Shown in pieces: positions 1 through 11,569 of a DNA stretch of 64,000 bases (the first letter of the stretch is position 1; each line of letters starts with the position of its first letter). The stretch covers positions 601,297,644-601,361,643 of the forward strand of contig NC_081415.1 of assembly GCF_030272615.1 (NCBI RefSeq), given 5' to 3'. Source of the DNA: Cryptomeria japonica (Eukaryota; Streptophyta; Pinopsida; Cupressales; Cupressaceae). The notes beneath the pieces are model-generated. The model worked only from the letters and a program-made list of their open reading frames with translations, searched no databases and had not been told where the DNA came from. The position numbers and the translations under genes are program-made.

Positions 1-2
1 CG

Positions 3-402
3 CTATTGGAGATATCACTGACAATACTGGCTCCATATCCCTTTCTCAAGAAGAGCATAATGAAGAAGATAGACTACCTGAATTTGGACCACAGAATATC
101 TATGATGCCAAGGAGAGCAAACATAAACATTATGAACAAGTCTATATGGAAGATAATACCATCAAAGACCTTGACGAAATCCTTGACTTCTTTAAAACCA
201 AGACCAATCATGATGAAAAATCTGTCTTAACACATACAGTAGCAGAACTTGATCCACCAAACGATTCCTTACCGCTTGTCTTTCCCGACCTCATTGATTG
301 GGACGAACCCGAAATGCATGATATACCAATTTTCCTAGACAATGAATCCATTATCCACTACCTATGTACTATTAACCTGGAAACAGACTCTACCAGTGAA
401 TA
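3..402 (+). pseudogene. gypsy-1 polyprotein, acidic linker upstream of RT (partial)
   Basis: An acidic, Asp/Glu-rich reading frame enters from the left edge of the window and ends at a stop at 401-403. It includes the local motifs VFPDLIDWDEPEMHD and HYLCTINLETD. Its position just before reverse transcriptase fits the variable protease-to-RT linker of Tat-type polyproteins. No protease active site (D-S/T-G) is visible inside the window. The region is partial and carries no recognisable catalytic domain of its own. Assignment rests on position and on continuity with the pol frame after about 490. Confidence 0.55.
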
Positions 403-490
403 AGGTAACGATGTCTGCCAACTAGGGAGTGCCAACTCTCTTAGTCGCAAAAATGAACCAAATAAAAGATCTGATGCTGAAAACCAGTCA

Positions 491-1540
491 ATGGCAGCTC
501 TAGATCACAAAAAAGTAAAAATAAAGGACGCATCTAAGGGTGAAAACCTTTTTAAGGCACCTAAGGATGGGAGACTTGACACTCTTCCTGAACATTTTCA
601 TGAGCGATCACCCATATTGATTGAGCCTACTCAATCAATCAACATTGGTACTACAGAAGCAGCCAAAAACACACACCTAGCAGAATCTCTGACAGAGGAG
701 GAAAGATCAACATTTCTCATCTTTTTTAAAGAAAAGAAAATTAACTTTTCTTGGTCATATGCAGATATGCCCAGAATTGATCCACACCTGATCATGCATC
801 ACTTGTCCATCTCTCTAGGAGTTAAGCCAATCAAGCAAAAACTACGAAAGATGAATCCATAGGTGGCACTCATGGTCAAGGCTAAACTGAAGAAACTATT
901 AGATGTCAGATTCATCCAACCCATCGACTATGCAGAATGGATCTCCAACATAGTGCCAGTATCAAAACCACACGACAGTATCAGGATCTGCACTGATTTC
1001 AGAGATATCAACAAAGCTTGTCCAAAGGATGATTTTCCTCTACCCAGTATCGACATAATTGTAGACCTCACCATGGGCCATGCAATGCTCTCACTAATGG
1101 ACGGTTTTTCAAGCTATAATCAAATAAAAATAGCCCTAGAAGATCAAGATAAAACAACATTCACTTGTCCATGGGGAAAGTACTGTTGAAATGTTATGCC
1201 TTTTGGCTTAAAGAATGCAGGAGCTACTTATCAACGAGCAATGACAACAATCTTTCATGACATGATGCATACTTTCATGGAAGACTATGTGGATGATTTA
1301 CTAGCTAAATCCTTCACCAGAGCAGAACACCTAGGCATCCTGACAAAGATCTTTGACCGATTGGAGAAATTCCAAGTCAGGCTCAACCCTAATAAGTGTG
1401 TCTTCGGGGTTACATCAAGCAAGTTACTAGGTTACATCGTCTCAGCTAAAGGTATTGAAGTGGATCCAGCAAAGGTACAAGCCATTATGGAGATGCCACA
1501 ACCAAAGAATATCAGTCAGCTCAGATCTCTACAAGGATGA
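491..1540 (+). pseudogene. gypsy-1 reverse transcriptase, degraded
   Basis: The frame gives a recognisable RT. The motif DFRDINKACPKDDFPLPSID lies near 1000-1050, MPFGLKNAGATYQRAM near 1197-1240, and the catalytic YVDDLL near 1285. The thumb-side motif LGYIVSAKGIEVDPAKVQAI follows near 1430. In-frame stops interrupt it at about 860 and 1187, and again after LRSLQG at 1538-1540, without loss of alignment. Such stops can arise from single transitions in Trp, Arg or Gln codons. RT copied the element's RNA into cDNA. This copy is inactive, and the gene continues directly into RNase H. Confidence 0.88.
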
Positions 1541-1549
1541 CTCCAATCA

Positions 1550-2740
1550 ATCAGGTGAGTCATTGCTCAACTAGATGATAAAAGTCTACTATTCAATCAT
1601 TTGCTCCATAAGAATGTACCTTTCAGATGGGAAGCCAAGTGTGCAGAATCTTTTTATCAAATCAAATAGTATCTGATGAACCCACCAGTTCTAGTCCCAC
1701 TGGTATCAGGAAAGCGCCTTATTCTATATATTTCAATGACAGATATATCACTGGGGGCACTGTTGGCACAAGAAGATCAACAAGGAAAGGAATGAGCCAT
1801 ATACTACATAAGCAAGACATTAAATGGCTATGAACTCAACTATACATTCATTGAGAAGGCTTGTCTAACAATAGTCTTCGCATCTCAAAAGTTCTGACAT
1901 TATATGCTAGCACATACAATTAAGCTAGTGGCAAAAATTGATCCTCTCAAATATCTACTCAGTAAGGAAACTCTTACTGGTTGGTTGGATAAATGGGTCA
2001 TGATTCTTAGTGAATTTGACATCCACTACATAGAATGAAGAGCTATCAAAGGACAAACAATTGCAGATCAACTAGCTGAAGCACCACTACCAGGAAAACA
2101 AACTATGGAGATTGAATTTCCGGATAGAGATGTTCTTGCTATTTCTACCACATAATGGACCCTATACTTTGACGGATCCTACACACAACATGGTTTAGGT
2201 GTTGGCATTCTATTCATCACTCCTGAAGGGCATACTATACCAAGATCATATCGACTTATGTTCCCATGCACAAATAATGTGCCTGAATATGAGGCATTGG
2301 TTATAGGCATCAAAATGGCTGTAGAATGGAAAATCACAGAGTTAATGGTCTATGGAGATTAACAACTAGTCATCAATCAAATCAACAACGACTATCAGAC
2401 AAAGGATGACAAGCTACTACCCTACAAGCAAATGGTGGATGACTTCAAACAATATTTTGTACACATAACCTTCGAGCAAATACCAAGGTTGAACAACAAA
2501 GTAGCCGATGCCATGGCTACTATCGCTTCATTACTACAAATTCTAGAGCAACAGAGTCATTATGAGTTTCTGGTAGAGCAACTGTTCTCCCTAGCCTATG
2601 ACCACTTTGAATCCCATGTTATCTATGCCTTAACTGGTGCAAATTCTCCTTTGTATGGACCGATATATGATTATTTGAAGAACAACATCCTACCCATTCA
2701 CTTGTCCCATAACCAAAAATGTAATTTTATCTGACAAGCC
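1550..2740 (+). pseudogene. gypsy-1 RNase H plus second (archaeal-type) RNase H, degraded
   Basis: The first RNase H region spans about 1620-2060 and reads FRWEAKCAESFYQIK, then ISLGALLAQED and YYISKTLNGYELNYT, then GWLDKWVMILSEFDIHYIE. A second RNase H begins near 2160 with LYFDGSYTQHGLGVG and continues with NNVPEYEALVIGIKMA and HITFEQIPRLNNKVADAMA near 2520. This order of RT, RNase H and then a second archaeal-like RNase H is the established signature of the Tat lineage of plant Ty3/gypsy elements. Several in-frame stops are present, for example near 1909, 2036, 2154 and 2360, so the copy is dead. Confidence 0.82.
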
Positions 2741-3905
2741 ACCCATTATACCCTTACCACTGATACTTTGTATCGTCGAGGTCTAGATGGTACTCTTCTT
2801 CCTTGCCTTGATCGGAATGAATCTGATTCCGCTTCACATGAGCTTCATGAAGGTATTTGTGGCACACATTCAAGTGGGACTAATCTTTCTAAAAAGCTTC
2901 TAAGGATGGGATACTACTGGCCTATAATGGAAAAAGATTCTTACCACTTCGCCAAGAAGTGTCCTAAGTGCCAGATCCATGGCAATCTGATACATGCACT
3001 AGCATAGGAACTATAGCCATTTACAACATCCTGGCCCTTTTGTCAGTGGGGACTAGATTTGGTTGACAAAATTCATCCTTCATCTTCAAATGGACACAAG
3101 TTCATTATAACTGCACTATAATACTTTACCAAGTGGATAGAAGTAGTCCCCATGACAACAATAACTGGAAAACAAATTGCGTCTTTTATCCTAAACTATC
3201 TAATCTATAGATATGGTATTCCAAGTTCCATCATCACCGATAATGGATGACCATTCAAAAACCAAGATGTCTGAGAACTATGCGAACAATTCAAAATACA
3301 ACATCGGTTCTCTACGCCATACTACCCCCAGGGGAATGGTCAAGCAGAAGCATCCAATAAAACAATACTGAAAATCCTAAAGAAAACAGTAAATGATGCA
3401 GGAAAAGATTGGCATATACAACTCAATCCAACACTTTGGGCATATAGAACTAGCATCCGTACACCTATAGGAGCCACACCTTTCTCATTGGTCTATGGAT
3501 CCAAAGCTATTTTACTACTGGAGGTAGAAATTCCATCTCTCGAGTCTCTCTAAAAGGCTTAAATCCATATGAAGAGTATCGAGTCAATTGACTGCAAGAA
3601 CTGGAACTATTAGATGAAAGACGTCAGCATGCTTAGACTCATCTCAAAGCATATTAGCAATGCATGTGCAAAAGCTACAATCACAAGGTCATCCCTCGCA
3701 ACTTCAAAATTGGTGACCTAGTCCTCAAAGAAAATCCAAGAAATCAACAAGATTGAGAAAATAAAGGGAAATTTGAACCTAACTGGTTGGGTCCCTATGT
3801 CATCATATCAGTCTATGGATCAGGTGCTTATCAGCTTACAACTTTAGAAGGAGATGTGCTCGACGAACCAACTAACAACATTCATCTGAAGAAATACTAC
3901 ACTTG
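2741..3905 (+). pseudogene. gypsy-1 integrase, degraded
   Basis: The zinc-binding N-terminus is visible as HELHEGICGTHSSG with CPKCQIHGN downstream, at about 2840-2990. The catalytic core follows, with WGLDLVDKI (first Asp) near 3050, SSIITDNG (second Asp) near 3230, and YYPQGNGQAEASNKTIL (Glu) near 3320. The conserved YRTSIRTPIGATPFSLVYG lies near 3440-3500. After about 3545 the frame is shifted, but it still encodes a C-terminal region with a GPYVI-like motif. Integrase inserts the cDNA into host DNA. Stops at several sites and at least one frameshift inactivate it. Just downstream, from 3930, an A-rich tract leads into the non-pol segment. Confidence 0.85.
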
Positions 3906-4967
3906 AGTAGTCTAATGCACGGAAAAGTCAAAATAAAAAAAAAATCAAAAAATCAAGAAAAAGAAAAATAAAAAGGTACAATAAAAACAACTGGTGAAAA
4001 CCTGGTAACAGGTGCTATTGTGAAAGGACAACTCCTTTATCTATATCCACATCCTTATCTCCACAGTACAACACTATCAGCCATCGCCCGACACTTAGCA
4101 AATATCCATTCAGGACATACTTAGCATAGTCACTATCCTTTTTTATCCATACATATCCTTTTACCACATCTCACCATGGCTTGGTAATCACTATGCATAT
4201 CCACATCAAGAGGTACACTTAGCTAGGGGCAATAATCATCAAAACTTGTAGCATGTTCAAAACATCAAGACTATTTGCAAAACTCAGAAACACCACATCC
4301 AGCGACCAAAAACTTACTCCATCACAAAACAAAACATTGAATCATTAAAATAGGAATCACAAAAACACTATGATGGATGATTTTCTGAAGTACTAAATGT
4401 TGCATTATTGCATAAAGTCTTGACTATTTTTGCATTTGAACCTTTTAAATTATTGGATTCTCTACATTTTCTCAACAATGCTTCAAAGCTAGAGATCATG
4501 GGAAAACTCCAATATTTTCTTAGTCTTCTGTCTGGGAGGCGATCACTTGTACTGTGTAAATACTTGTCTTGAGACGTGATACAATGAATATCACTGAAGA
4601 CATGATTCCACTTTATGCATACATATGGTTTAATCTTGTCTATTTATACGCAATCCGTACTCAGGTCATCCTGGTTCAATTATAACTTGACGCTTGTGCT
4701 ATCTTGCAAAATCAAACATCATGTAAATTTTTCTCAGGACATTATGGTTCAATTATACCATTATGCTTGTGTAAATTTTCAACAAATCCCAAACAAATCA
4801 ATGCTCAATGATGATACCTATATCAAAAGCAAATAACATATGGTTATATCAGGATGACAAATATAGAATGAGGATTCTCCAAAAACAAATAGTTGCATAT
4901 CATTTTACAAATAGTTGCATATCATTTTAAATCTTTCATTTAGTTGCACATCATTATCATTATCCTA
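3906..4967. other. Non-coding spacer of gypsy-1 downstream of pol
   Basis: An A-rich tract (about 3935-3980) is followed by sequence with no credible coding frame. A motif of the type ggtgaaaacctggtaacaggtgc near 3991 sits where Tat-type elements have the end of pol. Nothing else can be supported here. Confidence 0.5.
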
Positions 4968-5165
4968 CATCTCATTTTCATGATACATCTCACAACATAT
5001 CAAATCATACATCTCATTTTCAAGATACATCTCATAGTATATCAAATCATACATCTCATTTTCAAGATACATCTCACAACATATCAAATCATACATCTCA
5101 TTTTCAAGATACATCTCACAGCATATCAAATCATACATCTCATTTACATCATGCATCATATCATC
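4968..5165. repeat. 42-bp minisatellite, about five units
   Basis: The phrase catctcattttc recurs at about 4968, 5010, 5052 and 5094, giving a 42-bp period. Each unit contains a second half of the form gatacatctcacaacatatc. The last unit is degenerate. It lies in the non-pol segment of gypsy-1. Open frames across it are simple consequences of the period being divisible by three. Confidence 0.9.
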
Positions 5166-5513
5166 TATCTAAGCATCACATCATCATAAAGTAAAGAGCA
5201 AACATATAGAACATGCATCCACAACACATCACATGATCAAAGAAAATGGTGTCATCTATATATATATATCAAAAATGATCAAAATGTACAAATATCTGTC
5301 ATGTCTGTGCCCCATACAACAAAACAATGATCCAAAATACAATAGAGACATCATCTCTCAAGTATGACTATCTCCTAAGGGGGATGGTCTCACCGCTGAT
5401 GTCCCAGCTCCTGGATCTCCAGGAGGATCCTGTCTCGAGGGCCCCGTTACGCCTCTACTCTCTAACTGTGACCCAGTCTCTCGAGATCGACTCGATCTTT
5501 CCTACGTGAAGCT

Positions 5514-7307
5514 CTACACTCTGCGCTCCCTGGGCACCGCATCCTCATAATAGCATCGATAGTACTCCACCTCCCTCACTCTCAAGGATATCTCCCTCAT
5601 GATGTCCCTCATCGGACCACCTGCTGTTACTCTCTGCATACTCCCTGCCAGCTCCTCCGCTTGACCATGCTGCTCTATCTCCGTATCATGCTCTAGGGTC
5701 ACTTGGGTAATCTGACACTACTGTGTCAATAGCTGTGCCTGCAGCTGCTGTACTGTCAACTGCAGAGTCCTGATCTGGGCATCCTCCACATGCGTCGAGA
5801 TCTTGACTCGTAGGGGCACCTATGAAGGGGTACCCCCTATTCCTCTGCCTGTCCTCAGTGCTGGTGGAGGTAACTCATCAGTCCTCCTCTTTTGCGCTGG
5901 TTGTCTCCACTCATCAGTCCCTCCCACCACTGCTATCACCTCTCTCACTCGCCCCTCCTCCCCTGCTCTGATCGCTAACCCTCCTCTCCCTCTGTCCATC
6001 ACAGCTTGTCGAACTGCTCTCTCCACCTGCACTCCCCCATCTCTACCCCTGTCTCCTCTACTCCCCCGATATCCTCTCCCTCGTCGTCCTCCTCCACCTC
6101 CATCATCTCCATCATCACCATCTCCCCCTACCTCATCCTCGTCATCATCAAAGGAAGGCCGCATCTCCTTAGGATCTGATATCCTGGCCACAACATGAGT
6201 TGCAAACAAACTAGTGAACTCATGTGTCATCCCCACATCTAGTATCTCAGGAGCATAGTCCCATATCTGACCCGCTAAGCTAGAGAACTCCTCTATAGCC
6301 ACTCCACTATCAATAGTAGGGCCCCAATCCAGTGTATCCTATCTCCGACATGCATACAAACAGGTGCCGTGTGGTATCCCCTGTTGTCGACCATACTGCC
6401 GCAAAACCCTACCAACCTGGAATCTCTCAATCACAAAGGGCATCCACCCTATCAAAAATTGACTCATAAAAATATAAGGCATATCCAGCCCATCCTCGGC
6501 CTAGACCTTGCAATCTGTATAAGGTCGCTAGACGATCGTATCGATATCATCCAGCACCCTCCTCTAGTGCTCAAGTTTGCCTAGCTTACGCTGGATAACT
6601 AGCCCCCTATAACCATATGCATATGCCCGCCTAGCAGGCCTATCTCTATCCACCAGTGGCCTCGCTGCTGGAATGTGCTCCCAGCACCATACCTGTAGGA
6701 GTGTCATGCTAGCTGACAAACTCCCGTAACCCAGATACACAACCTCATGTAAATCCCTGTATAAATGAGCTAACATGGCTGATCCCTAAGAAAACCTACG
6801 GCCTTGGGTCACCATCTCCTCGAGCACCAATCCCCAACCCATAGAAAATCCCTTCGACCTATGGTCGGGACAAAGGAATCCACCTATGAAACCTGCTAGT
6901 ACGGACAGAAGAGGTGCATAGTCTAGATCCAAGAACTCCTGCCAAGGGATCTCATATGCACACACTGTCTCATCGTGAAATATGCGCCACAGTGCCTCTA
7001 TCCCACCCTCCTTGGTCTGCTCATACGACAATAATGCACCTGCTACAGGAATCCGCAATATCCTGTAACAGTCCTCTGGAGTAACAGTCATCTCCCTAGT
7101 AGAAAAGTGAAAGGTGTTCGTATCACTATGCCATCTCTCGGCGAGTGCTATGAGTAAACTTTGGTTCACAGTGAATCGAGACATATCCAACAAAGATGAC
7201 AAGTTGCATCTCCCAATGACATCTAGGTCAGCTTGTGCCAACCGTGGTATCAATGCCCATGGTCTGGGGAACCGCTTGCGCGACTGAACCACTCCCAATT
7301 GCTCCTA
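5514..7307 (-). pseudogene. Plant mobile domain (PMD / MAIN-like) gene carried antisense in gypsy-1, main exon
   Basis: A single minus-strand frame runs from about 7307 to 5514 (nearly 600 codons), broken only by in-frame stops, for example at 6786, 6564, near 6340, 5820 and 5703. The N-terminal part matches the plant mobile domain pattern, with LIALAERWHSDTNTFHFSTREM and VTPEDCYRILRIPVAG. Further on, WCWEHIPAARP resembles the conserved W-x-E-H-(F/I)-P block. The C-terminal third is Asp/Gly/Arg-rich and low complexity. PMD proteins are known both as host silencing factors (MAIN family) and as passengers of gypsy and Mutator elements. The frame starts right after a plausible AG acceptor at 7308-7309, so an upstream exon is likely. 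The Pro/Ser-rich plus-strand frame at 5803-6198 is its shadow. Confidence 0.75.
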
Positions 7308-7397
7308 TCAAAAAACAAAACAAGTCCAATATCAATTTCCACATCAAAACCTTGAAACATTTTGTAAATCTAATCAAGTTCCACATCATATCATTCC

Positions 7398-7600
7398 ATA
7401 TCAACTTGTAACACAACTCAAGTTTTCAAAAACCATATCAAAACTTGTAAAACAACTCAAGTCTCCACATCACATAAACTTGTAAAACAATTCAAGTTTC
7501 CCACCCATATCAGCTTGTAAAACAACTCAAGTTTCCAACCCATATCAACTTGTAACACAACTCAAGTTCCACATTCATATCAGCTTGTAACACAAATCAG
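7398..7600. repeat. Tandem repeat of about 35-40 bp (acttgtaaaacaactcaag)
   Basis: The word acttgtaa followed by aacaactcaag recurs at about 7403, 7443, 7478, 7514, 7548 and 7583. Units are separated by variable catatca-type linkers. It is degenerate and lies in the probable intron of the PMD gene. Confidence 0.8.
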
Positions 7601-7854
7601 GCTCCACACATATGAACTTGAAACAGTGCAAATCAAATCATGGTTCGATCAAAAACACATTAATATCTACATCAATAACTTGAACAATCACAAATTAAAC
7701 CAAGTTATATCAATACTCATATTGGACAAATTATCAAAAACATGAAAACAGACACAACAAATGACAAAAATCCACCTCCCCAAGCAAAACTGGCCTTTTC
7801 CTATGTAATTTTCTACATTCAAAAATTGCCAAATCTTGCAAAAACCTGATCCAT

Positions 7855-8295
7855 GTGCTAATTAAATTTGGCTACGCGCTAGACTAACTCTATGCGCTAC
7901 CCCATTTTCTCCACGTGCTATCCTATCTACCCTATGCGCTAGACTAACTCTACGTGCTACCCTTTTTTCACCATGCGCCAACCAATTTACCCTAAGCGCT
8001 AAAATTGACCTATGCGCTAATCTATCCCATACTTGCGCTACCTATTTAACCCTATGTGCTAGGTCTAACCTACGCGCTACATCCCCCTGCCCATGCGACC
8101 CCCTATGGACCCTATGCGCTAGGTTTAGCCTATGCACTAGCCTTTTGACCCAAAGCGTTACCCTATGTCCATCATGTGCTAACCTAAGGCCATGCGCTAA
8201 CCTATAAATTTTCAGATGCTACCCTAAATTGCAACCCTATGTGCTACTGAATTTTTCATATGTGCTAAACTAAGACTTCTATGCGCTAAAATGTA
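7855..8295. repeat. Degenerate short tandem repeat with core TATGCGCTA
   Basis: About 25 occurrences of a (t/a)(t/c)gcgcta or tgtgcta core are spaced roughly 15-28 bp apart. Typical forms are ctatgcgctagacta, ctacgcgctac and ctatgtgctagg. Spacing is irregular, which does not suit an ordinary microsatellite. The core resembles the GCGTACGCGCT subterminal motif of transposon B. Confidence 0.8.
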
Positions 8296-8385
8296 AAAAC
8301 CGAATTTCCAAAAACAAAAAATTGACAAAAAATGATCAAATTTAAAAATCCAAAAGGGGTCAAAAGGGTTGAATTACCGGTGGTC

Positions 8386-8638
8386 CATACGTGGTAGGCC
8401 TCCGATACCTTCGAACGCACTCAAATCGATGCATAGAATAGGGAATAGGCATTTTGTCTTCTCTCCAAAACTCTCTTTCTCTAAAGTCAACAAGCACAAA
8501 TGAGACAAAACAATGCACTTTTTCCCTTTTATAGGGTAAAATAAAATTAGGGTTAGGAAAATGAGCATGTAATTTGCTTGCGAAATCCCTCATACCCTCG
8601 CACACATCAATTATCGGGAGATGGATCACTTTAAACAT
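8386..8638 (-). pseudogene. Possible 5' exon of the antisense PMD gene
   Basis: A minus-strand frame starts at an ATG at 8636-8638 and runs to a potential splice donor at about 8385. It is rich in Arg, Phe and Pro (for example HRFECVRRYRRPTTYGPP) with no recognisable domain. Joining it to the PMD exon is inferred from splice-like boundaries and strand only. An alternative is a non-coding stretch of the element's 3' region. Confidence 0.35.
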
Positions 8639-8866
8639 TTCACCTAGCCAAACTTTTGCACCGCAAACATAATTATCAAATCAAATCAAATTTTCCAAAA
8701 TTTTGATTCATCTCCTGAGGGGGCATTATCACCATCGTTTATCAAATCTGGGGCATCACACATCAAATCTGGGGCACGACATGAAAATCCATAAAAATGA
8801 CATTGATCATAAAATCGCAACGACACATCATTTTCTTTGAAATAACATGTGCACACACGTCACTTC

Positions 8867-8880
8867 AAAGAGGGGCAAAA
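8867..8880 (+). other. Polypurine tract of gypsy-1
   Basis: AAAGAGGGGCAAAA immediately precedes the TG that starts the 3' LTR at 8881, the expected place for the plus-strand primer. Confidence 0.8.
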
Positions 8881-10350
8881 TGTAGACATATAAAAATGAC
8901 CATATTCTTAAATGAATATTTTATGTTCATTTCTCTATTTAATTAAATTTAATTTAATTAAATTACCCGCATTCCTCTATTTAATTAAGTAAAATTACTC
9001 AATTAAATTCACTATACCGCTTTTACCATTTAATAGAAAAAATTCATTTTATTCAATTAAAACCCCTATCCACTTTTTAATTAAATTCAAATTTAATTAA
9101 AATAGTTATCCTAAATTAAATAAATCTAATTTATTTAATTGCAACCAAATTGAATTAAATTCAATTAAAACCCATTATCCCTTCATCCACTTGCAAAATC
9201 CTACACCTCCCACTTGCATCCTAAACTCTCTTCCTAATCTCTTCTAGAATCCATCTAATCCTAATTAATTAACCTAAACCCATCCATTATCCCTTTTCCC
9301 TAAATTTGAGGAGGTCACTTCTCAAATTTGGAGTAAAGTCTTCAAAAAGCATTAAAGCCTTTATCCATTCAACAAGCTAACTTGTTGAATACCCCCAAAT
9401 TTGGAAGGACTCTTACAAATTTGTCCCCAAAGTCTTCATAACCATTAATGGTTACCTCAACCCTCCAGCATGGTTAAATAATTTCCCTAAACTCAACCTC
9501 CATGTAACCCAAGGGTCTCATCAAGCATTTATTGCTTTGACCATGGTTATCCTTAATCCTTTGCACAAGAATTTATCCTTTGGATAAAAGCTTTATCCAA
9601 TGGGTAATCTTAACTTAACCTTAACCCTTAACCCCTAGGGTAACCATGAGGTCTTCTCAAACATTTAATGCTTCTTACATCTCCTCTCAACCAACCTTAT
9701 GTTGACAATTGTCACCATTTCATTGGTGCCAATTGCAAACATGGATTCCCAACTTTCAAATTCAACCCTTGATTGCCTCTTTCAATCCTGACCATCCATT
9801 GCCCTATTTTTTCTATAAATAGAGCTCTCATCCCTCCATTTTTCATCATCCAAGTCTTTAGCATCACACTTATACTAAAATCCAATCAAGCTTTCATATA
9901 TCATTTATGTTCATCATTTAGCCTCTCTTTTAAATAGGAATTAATCTAAATATGCAAATTTAGAGTATGTTCCTTATTATTTAGCTTAATCATAGACTAA
10001 TATAGCATGCTAGGATAGTCTTGTTTGCTAATCTTGTCATCTTATAACTAGTTTATTGCATTTATAGGATCATGCATAGCTTAGGATTCATTTCATCTTA
10101 TAATCAACAAAAGCATCCCTCGTTCTTGCATTTGTCATCCCTAAACCATTTTGCTCAGTGATCTGAGAGCAAAAACATTGGTTTGAGGGACCTTGTGAGA
10201 TAGAGAACCATGGAACCAACCTTTGGAAGCTGAGCCATACTTCATGACTCTGTAGCTTGCACTAAGAAGTCCTGTGGGTGTGTGAGCAAAGCCTCTTTGA
10301 GCTCCATTTTTCACATACTGAGTTCTATCGACCCGCTTTTCCCACATACA
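8881..10350 (+). repeat. 3' LTR of gypsy-1 (1470 bp)
   Basis: It starts TGTAGACATA right after the polypurine tract and ends CCCACATACA, giving TG...CA termini. A TATA box (CTATAAATAG, 9813-9822) marks the likely promoter. The first 300 bp are dominated by attaaatt-type repeats. The right boundary is confirmed because minus-strand copia RT sequence begins at 10351. Confidence 0.85.
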
Positions 10351-11009
10351 ATTAGTATGAGTAATCTACAAACCTAAGAAAAATTTCATCTCACCAATCA
10401 TAGACATCTCTAATTCTTTCTCCATATTCTTAGAAAATTCTATGCATAACTTATCTTCACCTTCAAAGATAATGTCATCAAGAAATACTTCAATAATCAG
10501 TATATCATCATCAGTGATCTTATAATATAAATTATTGTCAGCACTACCCTCAGTAAAACCAAAATTCAAAAGATATTTATCCAACCTTGCATACCAAGCT
10601 CTAGGTGCTTGTTTCAATCCATATAAAGGTTTCCTTAACATGCAAACCATATCTGTATCATCTGATAGGGAAAAACCATCAGGTTCCTTAATATAAACTT
10701 CCTCATCACGATCCCCATTCAAAAATGCACATTTAACATCCATCTGATAAACCTTGTAGTTTTTATAAGCAGCATAGGCAAGAAATAATCTTACAACTTC
10801 AATCCTAGCTACATGTGCAAAAGTCTCTCCATAATCAATTTCTTACTTCTGAGAATATCCTTTACAAGCCAATCTAGCCTTATTCCTTATAACTTGACCA
10901 TCCTCATTCAATTTATTCCTAAAAATCCATTTAGTTCCAATAACATTTTTATTTTTTAGGGTGGGGAACCAATGTCCATGTGTTATTTGTCTCAATCTGA
11001 TCTAATTCT
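10351..11009 (-). pseudogene. copia-1 reverse transcriptase fragment
   Basis: On the minus strand the sequence starts with the pre-RT region (NKLNEDGQVIRNKARLACKG). It continues through MDVKCAFLNGDRDEEVYI, PLYGLKQAPRAWYARLDKYL and LDDIIFEGEDKLC (a variant of the YVDD box) to EMSMIGEMKFFLGL. At 10351 it is cut by the LTR of gypsy-1, and at 11009 by the end of transposon A. One stop ([12 protein letters not shown]) is seen near 10848. The corresponding continuous sequence is present in copia-2 at 56400-57045. This is Ty1/copia reverse transcriptase, inactive here. Confidence 0.9.
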
Positions 11010-11054
11010 GGGTATGTGTAGGATCATGGTGTGCCAAAACAGGCCCTTAAGTGG
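11010..11054 (+). repeat. Left terminal inverted repeat of transposon A plus subterminal block
   Basis: GGGTATGTGTAGGATCATGG begins the element. A second block, AAGTGG, starts 40 bp from the tip. The same block lies 30 or 40 bp from the other three ends of transposons A and B. Confidence 0.8.
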
Positions 11055-11569
11055 CAATGAAATTTCAAAAAATCAGAGTTATGCAACTTGACATGAAAAA
11101 TTGAATAAGTTATGTACATTATTTTTAAAATATGTAAGAAGAGAATCTATAGAAAATTGAATGTAGTTTCTAAGCTACTAGTTGTTTTTTGAAAAAAAAA
11201 ATTCCTATTTGATGAAAATTTCAAATTTCAATGTAGTGGTACAAAAATTTCAGGAAAAAGATAAGAAGTAGGTGTATGTCTGACCACCCTAATCACAATC
11301 AAATCATAATATTTTTTTATAAGATTTATAATATAAGTATTAGACTCATGTCCAGATGTGACACATATTTTTTTATAATTTTTTATAAAGATTTTTTACT
11401 AAAAATTTTCAGAAATTTAGAAACTCCTTTGTCTGACCACCTTAACTTGGTCAAAACCTTATGAAATTCAATTTTTTTAAATTTTTCCCTATAGTAGATG
11501 AAGCATAGGATGTGACACATGTTTCAGATTCAAAAAATGTTATGTGGTTTGAAAGTTATGAGTTTTTTT

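Larger units (their letters stand above)
7308..8385 (-). other. Probable intron of the antisense PMD gene, filled with two tandem repeats
   Basis: Reading on the minus strand, a candidate donor (CCACCG then GTAATTC) lies at 8385 and a candidate acceptor (tttttgatag) ends at 7308. No coding frame spans the interval. It contains two degenerate tandem repeats, listed separately. The intron call is inferred from the abrupt start of PMD homology at 7307. Confidence 0.45.
1..10350 (+). mobile_element. Ty3/gypsy LTR retrotransposon, Tat-type, 3' part (gypsy-1)
   Basis: The pol gene runs on the plus strand to about 3905. A long non-pol segment with an antisense plant-mobile-domain gene follows, then a purine tract and a 3' LTR at 8881-10350. 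Tat-type features seen are the RT context INKACPKDDFPLP and a second, archaeal-like RNase H after the normal one. Tat elements are known for long extra 3' regions. The right end is fixed because copia-1 reverse-transcriptase sequence resumes at 10351 (compare the uninterrupted copia-2 copy near 56390). The 5' LTR and gag lie outside the window, so the candidate TSD ATTAG (10351-10355) cannot be checked. Confidence 0.85.

Noticed and set aside
5803-6198. Pro/Ser-rich 131-codon plus-strand frame
   Set aside because: It is the complement of the low-complexity C-terminal part of the antisense PMD gene.
10141-10347. 68-codon minus-strand frame next to copia RT as a gene
   Set aside because: It lies wholly within the 3' LTR of gypsy-1 and has no domain.
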